In this document: one piece after another, positions 54,794-63,945 of the stretch
How the letters are laid out: each line of letters begins with the position of its first letter
Position numbering within the stretch: the stretch's first letter is position 1
NCBI GenBank assembly: GCA_900545225.1
Contig: UQXZ01000007.1
Location: forward strand, 26,702 to 90,701
DNA length: 64,000 bases
Source: an uncultured Eubacteriales bacterium
GTDB lineage: Bacteria > Bacillota > Clostridia > Lachnospirales > Lachnospiraceae
Reading direction: 5' to 3'
Program-made: the position numbers and the translations under genes
Notes under the pieces: model-generated
Told to the model about the DNA's origin: nothing
The model's database searches: none
Seen by the model: the letters and a program-made list of their open reading frames with translations, nothing else

Positions 54794-54833
54794 CAGGTAT
54801 CGACTTTAAAAACAAGATCGGCAATTCGACAAA

Positions 54834-54928
54834 AAGACACATGTCTCCGTCAACGCTGGGCTTCACAAACAATCCGTAAAATCATTACGGATTGTTATTA
54901 CATACCGACGATTATTACCATGTGTCTT
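54834..54928. repeat. Nested inverted repeats with LysR-gene terminator inside
   Basis: An outer stem AAGACACATG (54834-54843) pairs with CATGTGTCTT (54919-54928). It encloses a perfect inner hairpin, AACAATCCGTA (54868-54878) with TACGGATTGTT (54886-54896), which is a likely terminator for the LysR gene. Confidence 0.6.
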
Positions 54929-54937
54929 CTTAATTAA

Positions 54938-54972
54938 AATACCTGAATTCTATCTTTATTAATTCAGGTATT
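54938..54972 (-). terminator. Terminator after the flavin reductase-rubredoxin gene
   Basis: AATACCTGAATT pairs with AATTCAGGTATT around an 11-base loop, with T-rich sequence after it on the minus strand. Confidence 0.75.
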
Positions 54973-54991
54973 ATTGCGCTTTATCTTTCGT

Positions 54992-55603
54992 TTATAATTT
55001 TCTGAAATCCGAAGCTGGATGCTTGCATACCGGACAAATAAAATCTTCCGGCAATACTTCACCTTCATAGATATATCCGCATATTGTACATATCCAGCCT
55101 TTTTTCGTCTCTGTCTTTTCATTTGCCTTTGGCTTAATATCAGAAAAATAATATGCATATGTAGCCGAAGGATCATTACTTAATACTTCACCGTCTTCAA
55201 CGCTTGCTATGAAAAGCGTATGGCTTCCCAGATCTACCGCCTCTATTACCTTTGCGCAAAAATAAGCATTTGTTTCTTCCGTGCGAATAACCGTTATACC
55301 GTTGCCTGCCCTTGTAATCTCAATCTCTTCAAACTTGTCTACATCTTTTCCGCTTTGAAAACCAAAGTGTTTAAATGTCTCAAACTTAGCTTTTTCGCTT
55401 AAAATTGAAACATTGAATTCTCCCGTATGCACAATCATATCATGGGTATAGTCTTCTTTATTTACGGCTATTGAAATCGTATTAGGCTCACTTGCAACCT
55501 GAATTGCCGTATTAATGATACATCCGTTGTCACGGTCGTTTTCGCGTGCGGTCAACACAAATAATCCGTATGTCAGCTTTCTCATTACCTTATTATCCAT
55601 CAT
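54992..55603 (-). CDS. Flavin reductase-rubredoxin fusion (high molecular weight rubredoxin, Hrb-like)
   Basis: Residues 1-145 are a flavin reductase-like FMN-binding domain (LTYGLFVLTARENDRDNGCIINTAIQVASEPNTISIAV). Residues 165-203 are a rubredoxin with both iron cysteine pairs, CTICGYIYEG and CPVCKHPASDF. The same domain order is found in Hrb of acetogens, which passes electrons to flavoproteins for oxygen or NO removal. AAGGAGG precedes two adjacent ATGs at 55603 and 55600; either may be used. No flavodiiron gene is next to it. Confidence 0.92.
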   Translation of the reverse strand: MMDNKVMRKLTYGLFVLTARENDRDNGCIINTAIQVASEPNTISIAVNKEDYTHDMIVHTGEFNVSILSEKAKFETFKHFGFQSGKDVDKFEEIEITRAGNGITVIRTEETNAYFCAKVIEAVDLGSHTLFIASVEDGEVLSNDPSATYAYYFSDIKPKANEKTETKKGWICTICGYIYEGEVLPEDFICPVCKHPASDFRKL

Positions 55604-55696
55604 TATCCTCCTTACCGTTATACCGACATTTACATATTTACATGTTAATACTATACGATAAAAAAGTACATTATTATATGATTGTACGTAATACTG

Positions 55697-55852
55697 TCAT
55701 TTCTTTTTATTTTTTGTCATTTCAAAACTCAAATCAACCAACATTTTCACTTTCTCATCATCTGCCTTACCGTCCAATGCAACCGATATCCAATTTGTTT
55801 TATTCATATGATACGCACCGAAAAATCCACGATTACTGCTTGTATTAATCAT
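55697..55852 (-). pseudogene. C-terminal remnant of an MmcQ/YjbR protein, fused to an island ribosome site
   Basis: GAYHMNKTNWISVALDGKADDEKVKMLVDLSFEMT is the well-known end of MmcQ/YjbR (DNA-binding-like, CyaY fold) proteins. The N-terminal two thirds are missing. Instead, a short MINTSSNRGFF leader with its own AAGGAGG site begins at 55852, directly after the stop of a mobile-element gene. This marks the left edge of the foreign region, about 55.84-55.86 kb. The 51-residue chimaera could be translated but is unlikely to work. Confidence 0.78.
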
Positions 55853-55862
55853 ACTGACCTCC

Positions 55863-56093
55863 TTAACAAAGCACCCCGGTCGGCATAGTAATCTCAGGCT
55901 TTTCACTCGGCATCCGGAGATTTTGAAAAAGAATGCCGTTGCGGATGCTGTTCTTGCCGAACCGCTGGCGAATGGTTTCAATACACCGGTCGAGCCTTTC
56001 TGCTTTCTCAATCTTTTCGATGTTCATAAACAAATCGACTTGTCGGGGCGTGTCCTGTGGCACCAAGTTGATTGCCTGAATCGTGACTGAGCC
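55863..56093 (-). pseudogene. C-terminal fragment of a Y-family DNA polymerase (UmuC-like)
   Basis: The reading INLVPQDTPRQVDLFMNIEKIEKAERL with DRCIETIRQRFGKNSIRNGILF is the little-finger end of UmuC/DinB-type polymerases carried by conjugative elements of Firmicutes. The catalytic part is absent; the similarity stops near 56093. Base composition is richer in G+C than the genes to the left. Confidence 0.72.
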
Positions 56094-56095
56094 AA

Positions 56096-56249
56096 GCTAT
56101 TATGGATGCCTATTGGCTTGCGAAAGAGAAAAACAAAAAGTACACCCCAAAGAAGTACCGTTCTAATGGCAAGCAGGACTGAGTCCCGTTTATGGGATAC
56201 AATGTGTGTTAGAATGGAAACAGGAATAAACTGAAAAGGGGCGAAGCCG
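56096..56249 (+). other. Mobile-element remnant before the ImmA/IrrE gene
   Basis: A short rightward reading ends AYWLAKEKNKKYTPKKYRSN and a TGA at 56180, consistent with the tail of a lost gene. I cannot identify the family. AAAGGGGCGAAG before 56250 is the ribosome site of the next gene. Confidence 0.4.
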
Positions 56250-56774
56250 ATGTATGTAAGCACTTCAGAAATCGTACAAAAAGCAAACTCCATCGTTGCT
56301 CAATGCGGAACCCGTGATCCTCTCAAAATAGCAAGGGACTTAGGAATCGAGGTAATGTATTATCCGTTCAATGAACAGCGTGGAGCATATAAAGTCTTGA
56401 TGCGTAATCGCTTCATCTTTGTCAAAAATGATCTGCATCCGGTTATGGAGAACATCGTGCTACTTCACGAATTAGGGCACGATGCTTTACACCGGGAGTA
56501 AGCCACGAAAGTCGGGGGCTTCAAAGAGTTTGAGATCTTCAATATGCGGGACAGCCGTATGGAATACGAAGCCAATCTCTTTGCCGCACAGATTTCCCTA
56601 TCAGATGAGGACTCCCTTGAACTTGCGGAAAGAGTATACGACACTCAACAGATCGCACGGACATTGAACTCAGATATTAACCTTGTCGCTCTTAAATCCG
56701 ATACGCTGATCTCTCAAGGCTACCGTTTGCGCCAGCAGGAGCACTGTAACGATTTTCTAAGATATGACAAATAA
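56250..56774 (+). pseudogene. ImmA/IrrE-type metallopeptidase interrupted by a stop codon
   Basis: ImmA/IrrE proteins cleave phage- or ICE-type repressors. The zinc motif HELGHDALH is present at about residues 74-82. A TAA then ends the frame at codon 84, and the same frame continues as normal family sequence (MEYEANLFAAQISLSDEDSLELA) to 56774. Only the single nonsense codon is seen, so the lesion is recent or a read-through artefact. AAAAGGGG precedes the ATG. No repressor gene is intact beside it. Confidence 0.82.
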
Positions 56775-56949
56775 TTTGATGACATTCTTCGAGATAATAG
56801 CTCTGCAATGTTGCGAAACTTCCCCGCCACTATTGGGTCATGCCTGTCTATGTACGGAGAGGCTTGGCGGTTACGAAGCTGACAAAGAATGGGCTGAAAA
56901 GCTGCTTCCCGCAAACATCCCTGAAGAATGCTATATGCCACAAAAATAG
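56764..56949 (+). other. Unidentified short reading frame after the ImmA/IrrE gene
   Basis: A 61-codon frame overlaps the end of the peptidase gene. It has cysteine-rich but unrecognised content and no ribosome site. It is probably mobile-element debris. Confidence 0.25.
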
Positions 56950-56996
56950 AAGACCGCCATCTCAGTGAGCAACTGGCTCTTTGAGATGGCGGTCTT
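56950..56996 (+). terminator. Strong terminator in the island
   Basis: AAGACCGCCATCTCA pairs perfectly with TGAGATGGCGGTCTT around a 17-base loop, followed by TTTAT. It closes the rightward remnant block. Confidence 0.85.
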
Positions 56997-57066
56997 TTAT
57001 ATGCAGATAGATTTTATGCTTAAGACGGTTACCTTTGACTCATATGATGGCCGCCGAAAAAAGAAG

Positions 57067-57099
57067 CAATGCTGGCAGTCATTTGACTTGCCAGCATTG
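57067..57099 (-). terminator. Terminator after the large surface protein gene
   Basis: CAATGCTGGCA pairs perfectly with TGCCAGCATTG around an 11-base loop, with CTTCTTTTTT after it on the minus strand. Confidence 0.85.
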
Positions 57100-57109
57100 G
57101 AGTTAATTT

Positions 57110-60100
57110 TTAGTTAGAATGACGGTTTCGGCGGGTTCTCTTTTTCACAACAACCAGGGATATAAACAATCCAGCCAGAGAAATTCCCATCAGGGAAATC
57201 CACAATCCCAAGTTCATGGTATCTCCCGTCTTGGGCGGATCGTCCGATGTACCGGAGTCATTCGGCACATCTGGGCTGCCCGGCTGATTCGGTGTGACGG
57301 GGGTATCCGGGGTGCCCGGCTGGTTCGGAGCTCCGCCGCCGGACGGTTGAGTTGGCGTAGACGTATCCTTTTCATATAGCAGTGCGAACGGAGAGAAAGA
57401 GTCAACTGCGAACTTAACGAATTTCTGTCCGCCGATTGTAACCGTTTCACATGTCAGTTCCTCCGGAATACGAGTGGTCAAAAGTTCATTCACATCAACG
57501 TCACTGTCGCGGTCGAGGCCCTTAAAGTGGATGATACGGAACTCAGAGTTTGACTTTGCATCGCTGGGGACCGGCCAGTACAGGTTCATTTTCTGACCAG
57601 CACCCATGGTAACGTAGGTATTGCCGTTTGAGGTATCAACCAGATCGAGATAGCGGAACTGATATGAATACTTGCCTTCGGTGTTGGAGGTTCGATTGAT
57701 GTACGCACTTAAAAGTGCATCATCCAGACTGTGATCGACCATCAGTTTTACACCGTCAGAGGATGCGCTGATACCGCTGTTATTGATATAATACTGCGTG
57801 TCTGTCTGTGCAGTGCTGACAAGCATGATATCCTTTTCCTGCGGATTAACGCTTGGAATCGTGTTGTTCTCGATAGCACGATAAGTCATATCATTGTTGC
57901 CGCGGACCTTCAGCGTGCCAGTGCCCAGCTTGATTGGACGGGTGAAGGTCTGGCCATCCGCGGTTGTAAAAGTCGCCTTGTATATCTGTTCATCCAGCAG
58001 ACCCTGATACACGCTGATCTTGTAGTTGCGGAACTGGTCGGTGAGCAGCGCCTGAAACTTCGATTCAACCATGACCGAGCCGTCCGCACGGGTGAACTGT
58101 ACGCGGGGGACGGTCTCCTCGCCGTCGTTGATCTGGCGGAGCTTGTAGACATAGACCCGATGTCCGTTCTCCATAACACGGCTCTTGCTTTCATCGCTGT
58201 ACATCTCCAGACTCCAGCTGCGCATTGTACCGTTGTCGTCGTCAAGGGTCAGTCGTAGTTTGTCGCTCAAATCAACCGGATTTTCATCTGTACCGCCGAG
58301 CATTGCGTTAATATCGTCCGGCAGAGTGAGATAGAAACCGATCTCCGGCAGATCATTCGCAGCAAACTTGCCATCTTCACCGATCACGCCGTGATAGCCG
58401 TCACCGCCGACATAAACCGTCAGGTTCATCGGTGCGATTTTAACGGCATACGCTTCATCCGGCTTCCACTGCGCGTAAACCGTCATGTTGTCGGTTACGT
58501 CGGTTTCAGCGGTAAATACCGCACCTGCACCATCAGCCTTGGTGTTCCAGCCATTGAACAGGTAGCCGGTACGGGTCGGATTGGTCGTCGGCAGGTCAAA
58601 GTGATTTACAGCACCGTCAACCTTGTCCTGCACCATGATACGAGGGTCGGCCTCGGTATCGCCGCCGTTCTTATCAAAAATCACGCGGATACCGTTGGCC
58701 ACCTGCCACATATAGTAATTGTCCGAGCCGTCGGCATCGGCCATGCGCTTGAGGAACCAGCCGTCTCCCACGGCATCGGTATTGCCCAATACAAACACAT
58801 CCTGTGCGGGGGAATCGGTGTTTTTCTTGGAAAGAATGTAGTTATCTCCAAGTGCAGGTTTTTTCAGAGTCTGCCAATCAGTGGGGTCCACCGTGTTGAC
58901 CGTGGTGGTGCCGGTGGAAAGGCCGCCGATTTTCAACGGGATATCAGCAGCTGTGTAATTCGTCACGACTGCCGGTAAGCGCAGCTCTGCGTTTGTGCCT
59001 GCATAGTCCCCGCCAAACTCAGACGGCTTCATCAACGCCATCATGCCACAGGAACTCACATCACCGGCAACATGAGTTGAACCGTGACCAATATATTTAC
59101 CGCTTGTCCCAACTGTCATCGTCCCTACAATCGTGACATCATAGGCCGCTGCTCTCGAGCTGTTGGTAAAAAGCTGTTCCCATGTACCGTTTACGACCAC
59201 ATTGCCAGACAGTTCCATATCGTCTAAATCATCGGTCTTGAGAATACTGCCTTCGTCAACTGTCAAACTGCCTGTGAGCCATAAGCCGTTTAATTTCACA
59301 TCAGAATTGTTGGTCACATGGGTATGAGTGGCTGATTGAATAAACGGAATTGTTGCAGTACAGTCGGTCAGTGTAACAGCTACATTCTCCGGGGTTGTGT
59401 CATAATTAGAAGTAGAAACCACACCAGTGCGGATTTTCGGACTGCCTGTAATTGTAATCTGAGAGCCTTCATTGATTTGCTCAAAGTTTGTCAGTCGGAT
59501 GATATTTACATCGCCGCCATCCACATTGATGGCGCATTTACCATTGATTATACTGTCGTAATTTGCATAAATATCGCCCTCATCGTAATCCGAGTCCTCA
59601 TAATATGAGTTCTTCAGCTCAACATTCGTGGCGTTGATGGTCACATCGCCGCCGACCGTCGAAGAATCCGATGCACCGGTGATATTTTCCACATGAGAAC
59701 CATGAGCATTGATAGTAATGCTACCACCAACATTGCCACGGATGGCGCCATAGATTTCAGGAATATCATACCACTTGTCGTGATCAGTCGTAGGGTCTAC
59801 ACCCTTATCCCAGCTCCAGACATTCTCATAGGTGTCGATCGTAATGTTGCCGCCTACCGTATAATTGCCCTCAACGCCGGGATAGGTTGCAAAGCTATTG
59901 CCTGCACCGACAATCGGCCAGTTGCTACCTAACCGAAGAATCCGATCGGTATTCTCATAAGCAGAATTACCTGCAATGATATGCAAATTACCGCGAATGA
60001 TGGATTCCTCCAGCGGCTCCTCCGTACCGACAATGCCCGCTACACAGCCTGCACGAACATCCAGAGTAACATCCCCCTTCATTTCGCAGCCGTATGTGCC

Positions 60101-60925
60101 TTCAATTGCAGGAGACGCAGTATCGGTACTATTTTTGTTGTCATAAATCAGCGTAGCATTGCCGCCGACATAGACATCGGGCACATTCCTGCCATCGCCG
60201 CTACTGCCGTCGCCCTTCATGCAGCCGGGGTTCAGATGGTTGCCGCTCTGCATTTGAATATCGCCCGTGATTTCCAAATAGGTATCGCCCACAACATTTC
60301 CCTGATACGAGCCGCCGATCACATCGTGCAGACCGCTGGAAGAGGACGGGTTGATATAGCCGCTGGCGGCAATCACTACATAAGTGCTGTCTACTGTTGT
60401 TTTGTAACCGCCGCCGTAGAGCGTTTCGCGCAAATGGATCTGACCGTTTTCGGTGAAAATCGTCCGGTAACCGTTGCAGAACAATCTGCTGCCGGTCACA
60501 TTGACATTATCAAAGGTACAGTCACCGGTCAGAACACCATAAGAAGGAAAGGAGAGCTTCTTCATTTCTCCCTCGTCGCTTTTCACGGTAATATGCTTGC
60601 CATTCGCACCAAAAAATGAAATATATCCGCTTGTAGCGTCGTTGGAAAGCGTTACATCCGCCTTCAGCACAATGGTTGCTTCGGTATCGGCGCTTGTCGC
60701 AATCTGCGTCAGCGCGTTGCTGAGTTCAGCTGTAGTAGATACTTCATAGCTTGGCGCGGTGACAGTCGACTGCTCCGCATCCCCCTCTGATTGAGGTAGG
60801 ATCGTTTGGGTTTCACCGGTGTCAGGTGCTTCAACATTCGTATCATCCGCCGCAAATGCGGCTGTTGACAATGATGCGAGTAGCATTGCCGCTACTAACA
60901 ACCCTGATAGGATTCGTTTTTTCAT
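57110..60925 (-). CDS. Large sortase-anchored surface protein with beta-helix and InlB-type repeat
   Basis: A 1271-residue secreted protein. Residues 1-25 are a signal peptide (hydrophobic core LLVAAMLLASLSTAAFA). Residues about 60-720 are rich in G, T, N, D and V with repeating strand patterns (GNVVGDTYLEITGDI, GGNITIDTYENVW, GGSITINAHGSHVENITG), suggesting a right-handed beta-helix. An InlB/Flg_new unit follows at about 748-825 (NPTRTGYLFNGWNTKADGAG). After a beta-rich region, a Pro/Gly/Thr linker leads to PPKTGDT, a hydrophobic helix and KKRTRRNR, the cell-wall sorting signal. GAGGAG precedes the ATG. G+C content is clearly higher than the chromosome's. Confidence 0.85.
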   Translation of the reverse strand: MKKRILSGLLVAAMLLASLSTAAFAADDTNVEAPDTGETQTILPQSEGDAEQSTVTAPSYEVSTTAELSNALTQIATSADTEATIVLKADVTLSNDATSGYISFFGANGKHITVKSDEGEMKKLSFPSYGVLTGDCTFDNVNVTGSRLFCNGYRTIFTENGQIHLRETLYGGGYKTTVDSTYVVIAASGYINPSSSSGLHDVIGGSYQGNVVGDTYLEITGDIQMQSGNHLNPGCMKGDGSSGDGRNVPDVYVGGNATLIYDNKNSTDTASPAIEGTYGCEMKGDVTLDVRAGCVAGIVGTEEPLEESIIRGNLHIIAGNSAYENTDRILRLGSNWPIVGAGNSFATYPGVEGNYTVGGNITIDTYENVWSWDKGVDPTTDHDKWYDIPEIYGAIRGNVGGSITINAHGSHVENITGASDSSTVGGDVTINATNVELKNSYYEDSDYDEGDIYANYDSIINGKCAINVDGGDVNIIRLTNFEQINEGSQITITGSPKIRTGVVSTSNYDTTPENVAVTLTDCTATIPFIQSATHTHVTNNSDVKLNGLWLTGSLTVDEGSILKTDDLDDMELSGNVVVNGTWEQLFTNSSRAAAYDVTIVGTMTVGTSGKYIGHGSTHVAGDVSSCGMMALMKPSEFGGDYAGTNAELRLPAVVTNYTAADIPLKIGGLSTGTTTVNTVDPTDWQTLKKPALGDNYILSKKNTDSPAQDVFVLGNTDAVGDGWFLKRMADADGSDNYYMWQVANGIRVIFDKNGGDTEADPRIMVQDKVDGAVNHFDLPTTNPTRTGYLFNGWNTKADGAGAVFTAETDVTDNMTVYAQWKPDEAYAVKIAPMNLTVYVGGDGYHGVIGEDGKFAANDLPEIGFYLTLPDDINAMLGGTDENPVDLSDKLRLTLDDDNGTMRSWSLEMYSDESKSRVMENGHRVYVYKLRQINDGEETVPRVQFTRADGSVMVESKFQALLTDQFRNYKISVYQGLLDEQIYKATFTTADGQTFTRPIKLGTGTLKVRGNNDMTYRAIENNTIPSVNPQEKDIMLVSTAQTDTQYYINNSGISASSDGVKLMVDHSLDDALLSAYINRTSNTEGKYSYQFRYLDLVDTSNGNTYVTMGAGQKMNLYWPVPSDAKSNSEFRIIHFKGLDRDSDVDVNELLTTRIPEELTCETVTIGGQKFVKFAVDSFSPFALLYEKDTSTPTQPSGGGAPNQPGTPDTPVTPNQPGSPDVPNDSGTSDDPPKTGDTMNLGLWISLMGISLAGLFISLVVVKKRTRRNRHSN

Positions 60926-61086
60926 ATTGATTTCTCCTCATATTTAACGCTATCAACCAGTCAAAGCACTGATGAACAGCGCATATTAACAAAAAACAAA
61001 ACGTAAAATGCAGAGAATACCACATAATTTGCGTTCTATTGTATTTTATTGCATAACGTCTGAATATCCACTAATTTTACATTGAA

Positions 61087-61115
61087 ATTGTAACATTGCA
61101 GTATACCGTTTTCAA
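61087..61115 (-). promoter_or_regulatory. Promoter of the large surface protein gene
   Basis: On the minus strand TTGAAA (61115-61110), 17 bases and TACAAT (61092-61087) give a good housekeeping-type promoter with a leader of about 155 bases. Confidence 0.6.
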
Positions 61116-61214
61116 CGGCTATTTCACAAAATCGACGAGAATCTATAACCTGTCACATTACCTCGGATTTTTTACGTCAATTTGTGAGGAATTGCGCTAC
61201 GACGGTGTTTTGAA

Positions 61215-61250
61215 CAAGGAAGATACCCTGACATAACCGTATTCTTTCAT
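61215..61250 (-). pseudogene. N-terminal stub of a serine recombinase
   Basis: After GGAGGTGAAGC, the reading MKEYGYVRVSS matches the start of resolvase/invertase proteins, including the catalytic serine. It then runs out of similarity and stops after a few codons. This is a remnant of the enzyme that probably moved this region. The rest of 60926-61344 holds no other gene. Confidence 0.65.
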
Positions 61251-61344
61251 TTTCGCTTCACCTCCAAGCATAGATAGTATTTTATCAAATCTATGTGTCC
61301 CGCCTTTTGCTGTGTTTCATTTTGTACAAACTCAACCGAAGATG

Positions 61345-61384
61345 AAAACCACCGACTTCCTGCGTGAAGAAGCCGGTGGTTTTC
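61345..61384. terminator. Terminator beside the CHAP remnant
   Basis: AAAACCACCG-CTTC pairs with GAAG-CGGTGGTTTT around a short loop with A- and T-runs on both sides, so it can act on either strand. Confidence 0.8.
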
Positions 61385-61395
61385 TTAATTTCCCA

Positions 61396-61845
61396 TCAGT
61401 AGTTCGGAACTCCATATCCGAGGATTTCGTAGTAATCTATGCTGTACTGATTTACTCGGCAGCTATCACCAGAGTTTCCTTCAACGGTATAAACGATACC
61501 GTTTTCGACTTTTTGGACAATACCGGTGTGGTCGGATTGTCCATCCTGTAGACCCAACGAGCCTTTGTTATCCCAATTAAAGAAAATAATCATTCCGGGA
61601 ACAGGCTCGGCAGAACCGTCAATCTACTGTCCGCGATCTTTGAACCACTGGACGCCGTTCACGCAGCCTGCATATTTGGGTACAACACCGGTGTTAATAT
61701 AGCCGCACTGATCGGTGCACCAGCTTACAAAACAAGCACACCATTCCACACGGCTTCCGAAGCCATACCAAGACCAATATGGCTTGCAGCTCTCGTCCTC
61801 ATCGGCAAATGGCAGCGGCGCTCCCTTGGAAAGTAAAGCTCGCTG
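61396..61845 (-). pseudogene. CHAP-domain peptidoglycan hydrolase with an internal stop
   Basis: In one frame the minus strand reads WYGFGSRVEWCACFVSW (catalytic cysteine), YAGCVNGVQWFKDRGQ, a TAG stop near 61625, then DGSAEPVPGMIIFFNWD, DHTGIVQKVENGIVYTVEGNS (catalytic histidine) and the end at 61396. These are the CHAP amidase/endopeptidase hallmarks. Such proteins in conjugative elements locally open the wall. The 5' part is also lost: upstream of about 61800 the frame merges with other element debris. Confidence 0.75.
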
Positions 61846-62071
61846 TATTTCTTCCTGCCACGCTCATCAAGAAAGAACGCCCATTCTTCCTTGAGTTATT
61901 TCGGCATATGGGGCATAGGGGCCACCTCCTTTTCGCTGCCGAATTGCCGATTTGCTCCCGAAACGCAGAAATGCCCAAAACCTGACCCCGCTGTATGGTT
62001 TCGTGGCGATTCTGGGCGTTTTCTTTCGATATGAGCGGCTTTATTTTGGCGGCGGTATCCTTTACCGCCAA
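61800..62071 (-). other. Conjugative-element small gene fragments
   Basis: Two overlapping readings are seen: VKDTAAKIKPLISKENAQNR from 62071, and a second one after AAAAGGAGG near 61925 that starts MPHMPK, meets TAA, and continues LKEEWAFFLDERGRKKYSEL. Both resemble small proteins of clostridial conjugative elements, but I cannot name the families. The second is broken by a stop. Confidence 0.4.
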
Positions 62072-62107
62072 CCATTCAAAAGCCGCTGTTTGTCACTTCC
62101 CGGTAAC

Positions 62108-62138
62108 AAAAAAGCGCCGTATTGCTACGACGCTTTTG
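62108..62138 (-). terminator. Terminator after the FIVAR surface protein gene
   Basis: AAAAGCGCCGT pairs with ACGACGCTTTT with one mismatch, followed by a T-run on the minus strand, 38 bases past the stop. Confidence 0.8.
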
Positions 62139-62158
62139 TCTTACTCGGAAGATGGAGC

Positions 62159-62213
62159 AAGGGAACGCTATTCAATTATCTGTTGTACTTTTTCTTTCTG
62201 CTTACAACCGTTG
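62159..62213. repeat. 55-bp direct repeat, copy 1
   Basis: Bases 62159-62213 recur at 63946-64000 with one mismatch, and the second copy runs off the window. The repeat covers the last codons (VVSRKKKYNR) and the stop of the surface protein genes plus about 17 bases after the stop. It shows that a second member of the family lies next to this one. Confidence 0.9.
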
Positions 62214-63928
62214 TGCCAATGGCTGCACCTCCACTGATGAACAACATGGCAATCCACAGTGCAGGGTTGCTTGTATCGCCGGTCTGCGGACTATTATCGG
62301 ATGTTCCCGGTTTGGTACTGGCAGGTTTTTTCTCAAGAGCAGCAATCGCATTTTCGATAGTCTTTGCCATCTTGTCTACTTCGGATTGCTCCGTAATATT
62401 TTTACCACGGACAACAGCTTTGACAGCGGCTTCCACACCGGAGAAATCCTTGTAGTCATCCTTCTTCAAAGCATTTGCTTTGGCAATGGCTGCGTCAACC
62501 TTTGTGTAATCAGCATCCTTGTATTGCAGGGCAGCAATGGCATCTTCAATTGCCTTCGCCATTGCATCAACCTCTGTTTGCTGGGCTTTGCTTTTTGCTC
62601 GGTCAACAGAGTTAATGGAATCTTCTACCGCAGAATAATTTGTATAAAGGCTGCTATCAAGAGCCGTTGCCCTTGCGATGGCTGCATCGACAGCTGTGTA
62701 ATCAGCGGGAATGTTATTGTCATCCCACACAAAAGTTGGATGACCGATTCCGGCAACCCATTCAACGCCCGCACCGGCATTGGTTTGCAAGCCGGCAAGG
62801 ATATCTGCGGAGGTGAAGTTGGAGACAGCAGTGCCGCACGATGACTGGTCAAAGGTCGGGTCGGCACCCGCAGTACCTGCATCCCAATCAACCACCAGCT
62901 TAGCAACGGCTAAGTAATTGCCTTTATTATCAGGATATGTTTCTTCATCAAGCGATACACCATCAGGAGGGGTATCCGGCCAAATGCAGTCGGTAACATG
63001 GGTCTTTACAACAGCTGTAATCCAAGTGATATTGCCAGGCTCAGCGCCAGTGATGTTTTTTGTTGCAACTATGCAATTTTTGATTATTACGCCAGGCTTG
63101 TTCCCAGAGAAGTTTTCAAAGTTTGCACCGAGAATACCACCTACAGCTGAATAGATATTATTGCAGGAAACAGAACCACCAAACCAGCAATCAGTAATCG
63201 ACGAGCTGTCCGCAGAGTTTTCCCACTGACCAATCAGCCCGCCAACGGTATCAACATGATCTTCATCGGATTCTGTACTGATAACAGTGGCGTCTGAGGC
63301 GCAGCCTTTTACTTGTGTACTCCAAGTGCATTGACCAATCAGTCCACCAACCATCTTGTCGCCAACATTGTTTTCTATTTTTCCGCTTGTATAGCAGTTT
63401 TCAACTGTGCCGCCATTGACCCAGTCTGCCAAAATGCCGGCAAGTAACGAACCATCATTTGAGGCAATATCAGCGTCTATAACAAGTAAATTCTTTAATG
63501 TACCACCGTCAGAAACAACTCCGAAAAGTCCATTTCGAACAAGTTCGTCCCCAGTATAGTGATGGTACAGATTCATGATTTTATGATGTTGCCCATCAAA
63601 GGTACCAGCAAAATGTCTGACAAAGTTGTTACCATTTCCAATGGGGGTCCACTGTGTGCCGGATAAGTCGAGGTCATTATCTAAGTAAATCGTTTTTTCC
63701 TCCAAATAATACAGGTGTAGCTTTGTCATTGACTAGCTGTGCCAAGCCAGCCAGCTGTTCAGCCGTTGAAATATGGTATTCCGAAGCATCGGGCGCACTC
63801 GTATACCAACTTGTGTCTGCTGTGCCGTCCCAATTATCCACTGAAGTTCCTTCAGCAAACGCTGTCATCGGAACAAGTGCCATCACAAGGCACAACGCAA
63901 GCAGAAGGCTTAGAATTTTCTTCTTCAT
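62176..63928 (-). pseudogene. GLUG/FIVAR sortase-type surface protein, frameshifted near the start
   Basis: A signal peptide (residues 1-25, MKKKILSLLLALCLV) starts at 63928. The frame breaks at the A6 run near 63696, where GGK should lead into TIYLDNDLDLSGTQW. One extra A explains it. The main frame then has GLUG-like repeats (NGLFGVVSDGGTLKNL, MVGGLIGQCTW, TVGGLIGQWEN), two FIVAR-type helical repeats (DYTAVDAAIARATAL and DYTKVDAAIAKANAL) and SPQTGDT plus a hydrophobic helix and RKKKYNR, the wall sorting signal. The shift may be inactivation, phase variation or a base-calling error. Confidence 0.8.
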
Positions 63929-63945
63929 TTTTATTCCTCCAAAAT

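Noticed and set aside
57731..58258. Several plus-strand open frames opposite the large surface protein
   Set aside because: They are shadows produced by the higher G+C and repetitive sequence; no start signals and no recognisable domains.
63690..63710. Programmed -1 frameshifting at A-AAA-AAC in the surface protein gene
   Set aside because: The heptamer is in the right register, but a -1 shift reaches a stop after three codons; the long frame needs +1 (or -2), which fits an extra A instead.
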